Below are positions 32,699 to 44,697 of a DNA stretch of 64,000 bases, piece by piece. Within the stretch, counting starts at the first letter, position 1; each line of letters opens with the position of its first letter. A program made the translations under genes and the position numbers. The notes below the pieces were generated by a model that was not told where the DNA came from, did not search any database, and saw only the letters and a list, made by a program, of their open reading frames with translations. Source of the DNA: Hanleya hanleyi (Eukaryota; Mollusca; Polyplacophora; Lepidopleurida; Hanleyidae); assembly GCA_036873755.1 (NCBI GenBank), contig JAVTVY010039232.1:62001-126000 (forward strand). Reading direction: 5' to 3'.

Positions 32699-33930
32699 CC
32701 TACGAAGTAGGCTACAGATCGCAAATTGTCCGGTAATGAGTGAGTCCATCCGAATCCTTTCGTCGGCAAAATAAGCAGAACCGTTGACATTAGAACCTTG
32801 ATTTTTGGCATGAACGTGCATTAGGGCATTGTTACCAGCAAGTTCTGATCTGAAATAATTCGGATTAAAATTAGATTTATAATTAACAATATGTCCCTGT
32901 AAGGGCTATGGCTGTTTTCACCATCATCTTCTGCATTAAAGAGCGGTGAAGGCAAAGTCCTATTAAGATATCATGTTGCCTCTATCACACTTAGGCAGCC
33001 ATAACACAGGGCTCAAGTGTAGGTCTTAATCAGCACAACTGACAGTTTACAAATTTATGACTCGCTTCTGGCAGAAGTATGGGCTAGTGGCTGGTATTGC
33101 TGGGCAGGCGTTTACACAGCACAGATGTAGACCTATTTGTTCCAGTGATCATGTATGGGATTGCCAGGACTGAGGAGTCCTATACAGTTAGCCCTATGGG
33201 GTTTTCATCCCCTCAAACAATCAGCGCTGTTTCCATAACGAATCTGAGGTGGTTTAACGTTTATCAATGAAGAAAATCACCGATCAACCGCCATAGTATA
33301 TAATGTGAAACAAGAAAACCGGAATAGTACATTCATCAGATTGCCGATGCCCAAAATGTGTCGTCTCATATATCTAGATAACAACGTGATGTAGAGACGC
33401 TATTTATTCGTCTTTGTACCGGTTATGCTCAGGAGAATGACATAGAATCATTATTATCTTGTGCATAGAAGGTGTTGGTCTTGAGTTGAATTACCGTAAA
33501 CTAAATAAATGCTACCTTTCTACTATAGTACTATATATACAAAATTGTTGTATTGTTGGGGAAATAATGTGATTCAAAAAGTTGTTTTAACCTTGTACAA
33601 GGGCACTGAAAACCATTAAAGAGATGTAAATGTATTTTCACACGTAAAGCTTGAAATCTACTGAACCTATATTATTCAATCTGTTTCCTTTAATTAAAAA
33701 ATTGTAAAATTAAATCGGCGATCGTTATTTATTTTGGAATGAAGGCGCATTAGGAGACTGTTACCAACAAGTTCTGAGCTGACCTACTTTTGATGAACAT
33801 TTCTGGTGATTTTTGATGAAAATCACTGGCGATTCTGACTTGGGCGGTGCCCATCTTAATATAGGCAGGATTTCAACTGGGGTGGGGATTTCCAAGAGTT
33901 CAGTTCGCGTTCGGAGTCTAATGCCTACTG
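32699..33930 (+). repeat. Array unit 1 (constant ends, core type A)
   Basis: The left end is CCTACGAAGTAGGCTACAG followed by ATCGCAAATTGTCCGG. The constant right block begins at about 33249 (AGGTGGTTTAACGTTTATC) and runs to GCCTACTG at 33930. The core 32880-33248 is unlike that of units 2 and 3 but shares CCCTCAAACAATCAGCGCTG with unit 4. It joins unit 2 almost directly. Confidence 0.8.
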
Positions 33931-33932
33931 TT

Positions 33933-35295
33933 CCTACCCCAGTAGGCTACAGATCGCAAATTGTCCGGTAATGAGTGAGTGGAGTCAGTCGAATCACCTT
34001 TGCGTCGGCAAAATAAGGAGAACCGTTAGCATTAGAACCTTGATTTTTGGCATGAACATGCATTAGGGCATTGTTACCAGCAAGTTCTGATCTGAAATAA
34101 TTCTGATTAAAATTAGATTTATAATTAACACTTCAGTATATTGTTATAAATGCATACCATCCATGTGGCCTTTAACAGTATCATGTTCCTTTTATGACCA
34201 TGAAGCCATGGGACCTCCTTATCAGTGGATTTAAAAGTCATTAAGGCTTGTCCTTGGAACAAACACAGAGAAAGGCTCCATCCCAGCCTTGTGGTTTTTA
34301 ACAGTGATTTATATCCAAGCCCACTGAGATAAGGCCGGTTTCTACTCTGCTGCTTGTCACATCAAGTTACAGTGGTCAGTGTCCTGTATAGCAGATATAG
34401 TATATTATTGCATGCCTGTCCACTACCCTGGAACATTTCCTAGCTTAGACATTAAACAGCCCCATAAACTTGCCATCAAATGGGATAAGGCTGGGAGTAC
34501 AAGAATGTGCGGTGTATTTTCTGTGGACTGTGTAGGCTGTACAGTCTGAATGAAGACAGCCCAGCAGAATTAGTTAAAGCTAGGTGGTTTAACGTTTATC
34601 AATGAAGAAAATCATCGATCAACCGCCATAGAATATAATGTGAAACAAGAAAACCGGAATAGTACATTCATCAGATTGCCAATGCCCAAAATGTGTTGTC
34701 TCATATATCTAGATAACAACGTGATGAGAGACGCTATTTATTCGTCTTTGTACCGGTTATGCTCAGGAGAATGACATAGAATCATTATTATCTTGTGCAT
34801 AGAAGGTGTTGGTCTTGAGTTGAATTACCGTAAACTACATAAATGCTACCTTTCTACTATAGTACTATATATAAAAAATTGTCGTATTGTTGGGAAAATA
34901 ATGTGATTCAAAAGTTGTTTTGATCCTGTACAAGGGCACTGAAAACCATTAAAGAGATGTAAATGTATTTTCACACGTAAAGCTTGAAATCTACTGAACC
35001 TATATTATTCAATCTGTTTTCTTTAATTAAAAAATTGTAAAATTAAATCGGCGAGTGTTATTTATTTTGGAATAAAGGCGCATTAGGAGACTGTTACCAA
35101 CAAGTTCTGAGCTGACCAACTTTTGATGAAAATTTCTGGTGATTTTTGATGAAAATCAGTGGCGATTCTGACTTGGACGGTGCCCATCTTAATATAGGCA
35201 GGATTTCAACTGGGGGTGGGGATTTCCAAGAGTTCAGTTCGCGTTCGAGTCCTAATGCCTACTGTACTTCGTAGGTCCTGTGACGTTAGTCACAC
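33933..35295 (+). repeat. Array unit 2 (core type B)
   Basis: Same left and right blocks as unit 1. The core 34130-34583 (for example CTTCAGTATATTGTTATA, AACATTTCCTAGCTTAGAC) is nearly identical to that of unit 3. The right end is complete: CTTCGTAGGTCCTGTGACG followed by TTAGTCACAC, ending about 35295. A 250-bp unique stretch separates it from unit 3. A B-box-like GCGTTCGAGTCC lies near the right end. Confidence 0.8.
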
Positions 35296-35543
35296 TGCCA
35301 TGTATTAATAATCAACGTTCCAAAATATCATCGCACATTCTGATTCGACAGATCTATATGGCCAAATTTTGCCACTTTTCGGTCAAATGCCCTCACATCT
35401 TGTCACTTCTTCGTTGAAGACCTTTACCCCTTGCCACTTTTGCCGCTGTGTTACGTCTCCATAAAATTATCTCATGCCATCTTATTTATGCCACTTTTCC
35501 AGCAAATAATAATGAGTTTTTGAAGTTTTCTTTTTTTATTATT

Positions 35544-36870
35544 CCTACGAAGTAGGCTACAGATCGCAAATTGTCCGGTAATGAGTGAGTCAGTCAGTCC
35601 ATCCGAATCCTTTCGTCGGCAAAATAAGGAGAACCGTTGACATTAGAACCTTGATTTTTGGCATGAACGTGCATTAGGGCATTGTTACCAGCAAGTTCTG
35701 ATCTGAAATAATTCTGATATAATATTAACACTTCAGTATATTGTTATAGATACATACCATCCATGTGGCCTTTAACAGTATCATGTTCCTTTTATGACCA
35801 TGAAGCCCCGGGAACTCCTTATCAGTGGATTTAATAGTCATTAAGGCTTGTCCTTGGAACAAACACAGAGAGAGGCTCTATCGGAGCCTTGTGGTATTTA
35901 ACAGTGATTTATATCCAAGCCCACTGAGATAAGGCTGGTTTGTACTCGTGCTGCTGTCACATCAAATTACAGTGGTCGGTGTCCTGTATAGCAGATACTA
36001 TAGTATATTATTGCATGCCTGTCAACTACCCTGGAACATTTCCTAGCTTAGACATTAAACAGCCCGCTAAACTTGCCATCAAATGTGATAAGTCTGGGAG
36101 TACAAGAATGTGCGGTGTATTTTCTCTGGACTGTGTAGGCTGTACAGTCTGAATGACGACAGCCTAGCAGAATTAGTTAAAGCTAGGTGGTTTAACGTTT
36201 ATCAATGAAGAAAATCCCCGATCAACCACCATAGAATATAATGTGAAACAAGAAAACCGGAATAGTACATTCATCAGATTGCCGATGCCCAAAATGTGTT
36301 GTCTCATATATCTAGATAACAACGTGATGTAGAGACGCTATTTATTCGTCTTTGTACCGGTTATGCTCAGGAGAATGACATAGAATCATTATTATCTTGT
36401 GCATATAAGGTGTTGGTCTTGAGTTGAATTACCGTAAACTACATAAATGCTACCTTTCTACTATAGTACTATATATAAAAATTTGTTGTATTGTTGGGAA
36501 AATAATGTGATTCAAAAAGTTGTTTTGATCCTGTACAAGGGCACTGAAAACCATTAAAGAGATGTAAATGTATTTTCACACGTAAAGCTTGAAATCTACT
36601 GAACCTATATTATTCAATCTGTTTCCTTTAATTAAAAAATTGTAAAATTAAATCGGCGAGTGTTATTTATTTTGGAATGAAGGCGCATTAGGAGACTGTT
36701 ACCAACAAGTTCTGAGCTGACCTACTTTTGATGAAAATTTCTGGTGATTTTTGATGAAAATCACTGGCGATTCTGACTTGGGCGGTGCCCATCTTAATAT
36801 AGGCAGGATTTCAACTGGGGGTGGGGATTTCCAAGAGTTCAGTTCGCGTTCGAGTCCTAATGCCTACTGT
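35544..36870 (+). repeat. Array unit 3 (core type B)
   Basis: Left end CCTACGAAGTAGGC at 35544. The core 35720-36184 is close to unit 2, and the constant right block starts at about 36185. The unit stops at GCCTACTGT, lacking the outermost CTTCGTAGG end, like unit 1. Confidence 0.8.
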
Positions 36871-36902
36871 TAAAAATACCAATTATGTTCATGTTTGTTA
36901 TT

Positions 36903-38886
36903 CCTACGAAGTAGGCTACAGATCGCAAATTGTCCGGTAATGAGTCAGTCCATCCGAATCCTTTCGTCGGCAAAATAAGGAGAACCGTTGACATTAGAAC
37001 CTTGATTTTTGGCATGAACGTGCATTAGGGCATTGTTACCAGCAAGTTCTGATCTGAAATAATTCTGATTAAAATTAGATTGATAATTAACACTTCAGTA
37101 TATTGTTATAGATATATGTGAACTGTAGCCTTTAACGTGTATCCTATTTCACATTGGCCACATCAGGCTTCAAATTTAGGTCAAAATTACCCACAGCTAA
37201 AAATACCCTGTCCCACTGTATGCCACATGGCCCTATTACTGAGGTTAATCTTAACTACTGCATATACCCTCAAACAATCAGCGCTGTTTCCATAACTTAA
37301 ATTGTTAAACCATATCATTGAAATAATATAGCAGAAAACATCGATGTGAGTTATGATATGTACACTATGACCAAAGACATGTTCATAATGTGCTAATCGG
37401 ATAGTTAGGACAATCATTGGATGGATGGATGGATGGATGGATGTACTTGGGCACTCCATCGCACCGCGATGGGCACAGGTCGTGCGAACACGCCGTGCAA
37501 CCCGTTTCCCCCAACCCGCCCTACACATGATCCCTCTTAACAGTGTCACATAGACACTGTTTAGTCCCCACATTCTTATTAAACAATATACATTCTCTTA
37601 ATTCCCATAACTACAGAAGTATCACATAATATTTCCATCTGTCAAGCCCCCTCATTCTCTCTTCTCGGATCGATTCTTAGTGGCAACTTAATTATCACAA
37701 TGGACACTCATAATTAAATCTCCCAATAGCCACTCATCCTCCCCATTCACTCAACATTTAATATTTCACCCTACTTTGCATCAGAGAGTGTGTGACTTGG
37801 ATTCAAGGGTTAAGACTTTGGAGGGAAATACAACTTTGACAGCAGAAATATGACCCCGCCATTTGCTGATTAGAGCGATAAAACAGGGTAGGCTAAATGG
37901 ACCCTTTTCAATGCAGTATTTCTTGGCATGGATGTGAAAATATGAGGACATACTTTGGGGTTTTTTTGTACCTCTTGAATATTGACTATATATCACACTT
38001 GGATATAATTTGAACAAAAAATTACATGTGTAAACAAAATATGTCTAAATTTCTCTTGTCCTTTCAAATCTTGATCCATTTTGATTCCTTGATTAGGGGA
38101 TACAGAATCACTGCCACGGAGTGTGCTGGTGTGTCACAGCAATGCAATTCCGATTCACACAACGAAGCTGAGGTGGTTTAAGGTTTATCAATGAAGAAAA
38201 TCACCGATCAACCGCCATAGAATATAATGTGAAACAAGAAAACCGGAATAGTACATTCATCAGATTGCCGATGCCCAAAATGTGTTGTCTCATATATCTA
38301 GATAACAACGTGATGTAGAGACGCTATTTATTCGTCTTTGTACCGGTTATGCTCAGGAGAATGACATAGAATCATTATTATCTTGTGCAGAGAAGGTGTT
38401 GGTCTTGAGTTGAATTACCGTAAACTACATAAATGCTACCTTTCTACTATAGTACTATATATAAAAATTTGTTGTATTGTTGGGAAAATAATGCGATTCA
38501 AAAAGTTGTTTTGATCCTGGACAAAGGCACTGAAAACCATTAAAGATATGTAAATGTATTTTCACACGTAAAGCTTGAAATCTACTGAACCTTAATTATT
38601 CAATCTGTTTCCTTTAATTAAAAAATTGTAAAATTAAATCGGCGATCGTTATTTATTTTGGAATGAAGGTGCATTAGGAGACTGTTACCAACAAGTTCTA
38701 AGCTGACCTACTTTTGATGAAAATTTCTGGTGATTTTTGATGAAAATCACTGGCGATTCTGACTTGGGCGGTGCCCATCTTAATATAGGCAGGATTTCAA
38801 CTGGGGACGGGGATTTCCAAGAGTTCAGTTCGCGTTCGAGTCCTAATGCCTACTGTACTTCGTAGGTCCTGTGACGTTAGTCACAT
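36903..38886 (+). repeat. Array unit 4 (core type C, about 1 kb)
   Basis: Left end CCTACGAAGTAGGC at 36903; constant right block from about 38171 to the full end CTTCGTAGG (38858-38866) and TTAGTCAC. The core 37095-38170 is unique, with a (GGAT)n run near 37421-37441 and a GC-rich stretch (37445-37520). No coding signal. Confidence 0.8.
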
Positions 38887-38889
38887 TGC

Positions 38890-39735
38890 TCATGTGTCTA
38901 GTACCATGAACAAATATTACGGACGAAACGGGACGATTTCATGGATTAAACTGTACATAACGAGCACTTGAGAACTTACTTCTTGTCGGAAATATCAATT
39001 TCCATTCACTTCAGGCATATTTAATACAAAATATGAATGAATATGTGTGTGTTTTTGTGTCGGTCTGGTACTGCAGCAGGCCATTGTATTACACGACAAT
39101 CAAGTGACAGTTCATTGTAGGCCTAAAATACGGTCAGCTCGAACTAACGTGAACCTCCTAGTCAATGACCCTGAAATTTACTAATCATTCGGCACGTCTC
39201 GTAATTCATCATCGGTGTGAGTATAGGCTCGGAGAGCATGTCTTTAATATATCTATCATATGGGTTACAATTACCAAATGCACTGTTGCCTCAAGAAATG
39301 CTAGCTACAATGGACTGTCGCCATATTTTACATACGAACGTGTAAGAACAGGGCCAGTCATGGGTTTTTACGAAAAACGAATCAATAACCGGGATTGCCC
39401 ACTGGCCTTCCAGCCCTCACCGTGTATAACCCCTTCACTAGTGGAGATCCGGGGACCGAAGAGATGATCAAAACTCTACAAGGATGACTGACGCCGATGT
39501 AAAGGTCTATTATGGTATATTTTGCACAAATAGTATACGCAATTGCAAATAATAGGATAGAACCGCGTGGCTTAGACAGAGTATCTAAGGAGCTGTAACG
39601 TTATGCAAAAGAACAGTATTTACATATATGTACAGACACTAAGACATGCATATAATTTTACCTTTCTGTCTCAAATATTATAAGAGAGTGTGTGCATATA
39701 ATTCACAGTTAAGGGACAGTTAGAGTACATGTATA
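38890..39735. other. Intergenic DNA, nothing recognised
   Basis: Short frames only. No repeat shared with other parts of the window was found. Confidence 0.4.
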
Positions 39736-39739
39736 TGTA

Positions 39740-40300
39740 TAGGTACGTGTCGCATATAAGGGCGGCCTGGTTGCTGGCCCTTCTCTTCGCGTATAAGGGC
39801 GGCCTGGTTACAACACCCTCTGTTGTTGGAGCCCGTACCACGGCAGTGGCTGCTCTTAATCGTCTTATTCCGTCGTTAATTGGAACGACAATATATAACA
39901 CCTCAGTCGTTGGAGCCCCTCCACAGATGTGGCGACCCGTACGTCTTCTTCACCGCCAGTCGCCGGAGCCCGACCCTAACCATGTCGGCTCACCAGTCTG
40001 CTTCACGCTCACATGTAAGTATAGCACGGCGTCTCGACCCTCACGGCTGCTGCGACCCGTCTATGGACACGATCTCTATAGCCGCCACGACATTTACTTG
40101 AGTATATATTGTGTTATAATCGCGCCTGCGATCATTGTAACCACGTTAGTATCTGTACAACGATGGTCGCGACCCTTTGCGACCCGGTCGCGACCCTCTG
40201 CGATTCGGTCGCGACCACACAGATTTCACGATTCATCGACTTATTGCGGGAGGAGAAAGGTGTAGTGTATTTATCTTATAATCTGATGATGGGGGGAATC
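39740..40300 (+). repeat. CpG-rich repeat, left copy (GGTCGCGACC array)
   Basis: Blocks CCCGTACCACGGCAGTGGCT, CCACAGATGTGGCGACCCGT, AGTATAGCACGGCGTCTCG and CGACATTTACTTGAGTA recur in the same order at 42855-43395. The end is a short tandem array of GCGACCCGGTCGCGACC-like units with the 10-bp palindrome GGTCGCGACC. It may be an LTR-like flank; no retroelement reading frame is continuous between the copies. Confidence 0.6.
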
Positions 40301-40568
40301 CATTACTAACGTCGAATACCGCGTCACGACGATGACACTGGAGGCTGAATTAAACTGACCACGTCTCACAGCACGGGTTGTTCAGTAATACAGTGCCAAT
40401 GTCATACGATCTACTGGTATCGACCTAATTCCCTATTCTATACTGATATCAGAACACGATTGCCACCCAGTGCCACTCGGTAAGTTATGCCAGGTTACAG
40501 TATTGAAAAATATAGCCCCAGATTATCATGAAAACGTCAGTCGGTTTCCTACTCTGTCGTGTTCCTTA

Positions 40569-41104
40569 AGGTAGGTGCACACAGAGCTTGTGACTGCGTG
40601 ATCGCAGCCGCAAGCCGTATCCCCCCAAAGTCATGCGACGACGCAATCCTCTAGACTGTTGCGATCATGTGTGACATCGAGGACGCAATAATTGCTGCGA
40701 TCCTTGTCAGCCAGCGTCGTCCCTAGGTAAAAAAAGCGGAATGGCCCCTGGGAAGGAGGTTGCGCGTAATGGCCCCTGGAAACGAGGTTGACAGACAAAA
40801 TGCCATCTTGAAATCATGTGGTGTAACAGCAACGATTTGATTGGTCGAGAGGTAATAGATTGCCGGCAAATTCTATCAACGCGCAGACGAGCGGTGCACA
40901 CTGCTTGCGCTGTCTTGCGTCCTATGGCTGCGCCGAATACGGCTCCGACAAATATCAAATCATTTTGATCCTTGCGATTCCGACTGCGCCCCGGGACGCA
41001 AGCACTAAATGACTGCGGTCTCCAGTGCACACAGACATTTGCGTCCTCGCAAAGAGTCTTGCGGCTGCGATCACGCAGGCACTAAGCTCTGTGTGCACCT
41101 ACCT
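40569..41104. mobile_element. Harbinger-like MITE with TTA target duplication
   Basis: Inverted ends AGGTAGGTGCACACAGAGCT (40569) and its near mirror ending CACCTACCT (41104) continue inward for about 45 bp (GCGTGATCGCAGCCGCAAG against CTTGCGGCTGCGATCACGC). TTA flanks both sides (40566-40568 and 41105-41107). It is 536 bp with no coding capacity. Confidence 0.8.
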
Positions 41105-41781
41105 TTACACTTCTAGTACAACGCAAAAACACTGTTCCACACGGAAAATGCAAGCCGCCAATTTCACCTGGATTTGCTGCGTATGACAGAGATTGTTCTA
41201 GTGGATAGCTACAGAGGTTTTACAATCTTTTAGACTCCCAAGCCAAAATATCTAACTTTGCGACCCGGTTGAAAGCGCACCAAAATAATACTGCACAGGC
41301 TGTACGATGATTTTTCCCCTCTCTCTCTCTCTAAAAATGTCTGCGGATCTTATATAGCCTGTACACTCACCCTTCCTCGGATTGTCGAAATTACAGTTCT
41401 TTGCTCATCAATTGGAACAGAGCTACAAATGGAACGTAGGATCACGGTGCATAGTCAAGTTACGCTCTGCAAACCTTCAACTGTTACACTGCCCCCGCCT
41501 TTCCGGATCATGACGTCCTCATCATGGGTGTCTAAGCGTATACCACGAGAGAAACATTTATCCCCTTTTGACCTTATTGAGATGGTGACCGCCGAAACAT
41601 ACCAACTGAAGATATTGAGGATGCTACCCCTCCCCATAACAAATACATCTTACCATCAGCGCCAGGACCAAAGTACTGGGACGAATTTGGCTCGTCCAAC
41701 TCGAGAACTGCTCACCAACAAGAGAGAGGCAGAGCGTTCTCTGAAGACCACTTAACAACAAAAAAACACCCAAAACAGTTA

Positions 41782-42600
41782 TAGCCTTCGCGGATGGATC
41801 ATGCCTGAGAAACCCAGGGCCACGTGAAGCTGGTACCCTCATCCAATTCCCATACAACGACGAAGTAGTGGAAATCATAAAACCAGTCGTACAAGGGTCA
41901 ACCCTACTGGCCGAGCTGGAGGCCTTAAACCAGACACTCAGTTATGTCAAAGAAAAACTAGGAAATCAAGATATCGAAAAAGTCACAATCTACTCCGACA
42001 GCCAATGTGCGTTAGGAATTTCGGACCTAAACTGGCAAAGCCTGAACTACAACGACACCAACTCAAACATAAAGACAAACATGGAAAGGCTGCTTGAAAA
42101 CAGAGTCGTAACAGAATACGTTTGGTCACCAGAGCACACAGACATTCCAGGCAACGAAAAGGCGGACAATCTGGAGAAAAGAGCTGCCGAGCTGGCAAAA
42201 GATCTTGGTGGCAGACACCGGCAGTCCAAGTGCCTGGACATAAAGAATGCTGCAAGAGTGCGATCCATGGAAAAAAGGCAACGTCATACTATCCGCCCCA
42301 CAGTCCGCCTTGGAAATGACCAAATTATTCCATCACCCAGAAATCCCATCATAACAAAACTCAGGACAGGATATAACAAACTAAACTCCTACCAATCAAA
42401 GCTGGACAAAAACTTATCTCCTCTCTGTGAATGTGGACAAGAAGATGAAACTACCGACCATGTGCTGATCCGCTGCCCCAAATACAGTTTAGAACGAGAA
42501 CGAATGAGAGTGACGATTTTTAAGCTAACCGGAACGCTCGAAATCACTGCACAGATCCTTCTTGGAACAGGAAAAGTCGACCCCTTCCCAAAAAACGAGA
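41782..42600 (+). pseudogene. LINE RNase H domain fragment with CCHC-type tail
   Basis: One frame carries all four RNase H acidic residues in order: FADGS (Asp 41793-41795), LLAELEAL (Glu 41913-41915), IYSDSQCAL (Asp 41997-41999) and PGNEKADNL (Asp 42165-42167). Next comes LCECGQEDETTDHVLIRCPK, the Cys/His element that follows RNase H in several LINE clades (I/Jockey-like). No RT precedes it in frame; a TGA lies just upstream near 41745. The frame runs on to a stop at 42654-42656, past the likely end of homology. It is a 3' fragment of a LINE. Confidence 0.75.
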
Positions 42601-42639
42601 GACTACATCACAAAAGTGCAGGTCATACGATTGTCGCAC

Positions 42640-42789
42640 CTTCTTGGGAGTCTTGAAAACACCGAGGTGTCCCCCAGTCAGGCTGGCATAACACTCCTTG
42701 AGTATCCTCTTGTGGAGGACACTCGGGACTACCAGTAACTTGGCCTTCTCCCGGTCCCGCACGTCATACCAACGTCTTTCCCCCCACAC
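42640..42789 (-). pseudogene. Gypsy-type integrase N-terminal fragment
   Basis: The minus-strand frame reads AKLLVVPSVLHKRILKECYA then GGHLGVFKTPKKVRQSY, a typical His/Cys (HHCC) segment of Ty3/gypsy integrases. It ends abruptly at the join with the LINE fragment and no catalytic core follows. It is a remnant next to the right CpG-rich repeat. Confidence 0.6.
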
Positions 42790-42814
42790 GTTAACTGTAA
42801 CTGTGACCGGGTCC

Positions 42815-43395
42815 TGTCGTGACCCTCTGCGACCCGGTCGCGACCTTTTGCGACCCAGCCCGTACCACGGCAGTGGCTACTCTTAATCTTCTTCTTCCGT
42901 CGTTGGAACGTTACGGCTGTAACGCTCACCCAATATACACCCCAATCGTTGAAGCCCCTCCACAGATGTGGCGACCCGTACGTTTTCTTCACCCCCAGTC
43001 GGCTCACCGGTCTGCTTCACTCTCATAGGAAAGTATAGCACGGCGTCTCGACCCTCACGGCTGCTGTGACCCGTCTACGGACACGACCCGTTGATGCACG
43101 ACTTCAAGACGACCCTTCCGCCAAGAATAAACGTTCAGTTCGTCCTCTATAACCGTCACGACATTTACTTGAGTAAATATTATGTTATAATCGCGCCTGT
43201 GATCATTGTAACCACGTTAATATCTGTAGTACGATGGTCGCGACCCTCTTCGACCCGGTCTCGACCGTTGCGACTCGGTCGCGACTTTTACGATTCGATC
43301 GCGAACCTTTACGACCCGGTCGCGGCCCATCTGTGATTCGGTCGCGACGTCACAGATTTCACGATTTATCGACGTATATTGAGAGGAGAAGCCCG
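42815..43395 (+). repeat. CpG-rich repeat, right copy (GGTCGCGACC array)
   Basis: Second copy of the 39740-40300 repeat with the same block order and the same terminal array of CGACCCGGTCGCGAC words (43228-43350), here longer. An extra GACCCTCTGCGACCCGG array opens it at 42815-42860. It is 3 kb from the left copy, same orientation. Confidence 0.6.
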
Positions 43396-43399
43396 TTTC

Positions 43400-44380
43400 T
43401 TCTGGACCCCGTCTTCTAGTACCCTCTGCGATCGTTGCAGTATCTGCAGCGGGTGGGTTCCTTTGGCAGACCAACATGAATTTCTCTTGAATGTGACAAT
43501 TATATTTGGGGTGAAAACAAACACAGTAAAAAACTTGAAAATCCGAATTTCATATCTAACATACCGGTAGTGTACATTGTAGCAGAGACTTTGTAGTAGT
43601 TTTAGAACTGACCAAACAAATTATGGATAACAACTTCTTTGTTTTTTAGCTGGTAACGTTTCGCTGTATAGGTACTAACAGCGTTTTCAAACCAAATGTT
43701 GCTTGGTTACTAGTTTCCAACTTCTAAAATGCCTCTCAAAGAACTTAAGACGTTTTAAGACTGTATTTCAACAGTGTGATGCGTTTTTTCTTACTTGACT
43801 TCTTCTGACAACGCATAGAAGCTTTGTTTCTGTCATCATACTCATCAATTTACATGATCAGAAACGAGTTAATTTGTTTCTGACATTATTCATATGAAGA
43901 TGTACCATATTTGCATTCAAAACGATATGAAGATTATTTTGGTATATGATATTATATTTGGTATTCGTCACCAAATATATTGTATACTAGCAAGTGGTTA
44001 TCAAACCACCGGTTCTTTTTTTCAAGAAAATGTTAGGCATGACCTTAAGGATAGTTAATGGAAATTCTGCCCTTGAAAAACCTCGCCGATTGCAAATCAA
44101 AAAGGGAAGTTGAAGATCGGCAACGTACAGTTCAGTACATGCACGTATAACTTTCCCGTCTGTCTGCTCAACATGTATCGAGCTGTCGTGCTGGTCACCC
44201 GACTATAAGATCAACATCCAATACGCAGCGAAACCGAATTCGTCAGTACATTTGGGTCACACCAAAGCATTGGAGCAAAAACCACTCGATATCCCGAGCT
44301 ACCTGAACCTCTTGCGGTAATCTTGATGACGAGAACCACAGCTACCGGGAGGATATGGGGAACGTGGATGCTGAAACGTC
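43400..44380. other. Intergenic DNA, nothing recognised
   Basis: AT-rich and without protein-like frames or repeats shared within the window. Confidence 0.35.
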
Positions 44381-44433
44381 CTTGGGGCCGTATGAACCCA
44401 TGCACTTCAAGATCATCATGGTGCTCATATGAA

Positions 44434-44456
44434 CAGTCACAATCAAAGCGTGACTG
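44434..44456 (+). other. Penelope-like tail hairpin, copy 1
   Basis: CAGTCAC-AATCAAAGC-GTGACTG in a detached tail fragment (about 44380-44563) that ends at TGATGTCTTGCCGG, where the LINE sequence begins. Confidence 0.6.
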
Positions 44457-44697
44457 AGATACATCATTCTCTAGATGACGACTTTACCACAAATGTTATG
44501 GATTAAGAATACTGATCAGCGATACGGATTTGATATTTTTGGAACATCATGATGTCTTGCCGGCTTTTTTGACTGATTTTAACTTTCGGGCTGGCCAGTC
44601 CTGTCAAAGCGCCTTGATGAAATTGCTAGATAACTGGAGGTCTCTGCTCGACGAGGGTAAACTTGTCGGAGTCGTATTTTTCAACCCTATTGACGAG

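Noticed and set aside
33890..33930. tRNA-like T-arm (GCGTTCGAGTCC) in the array units
   Set aside because: A B-box-like word is present, but no A box, acceptor stem or cloverleaf can be built around it.
41983..42323. Minus-strand frames across the RNase H region
   Set aside because: Shadows of the plus-strand RNase H frame, which has all catalytic residues.
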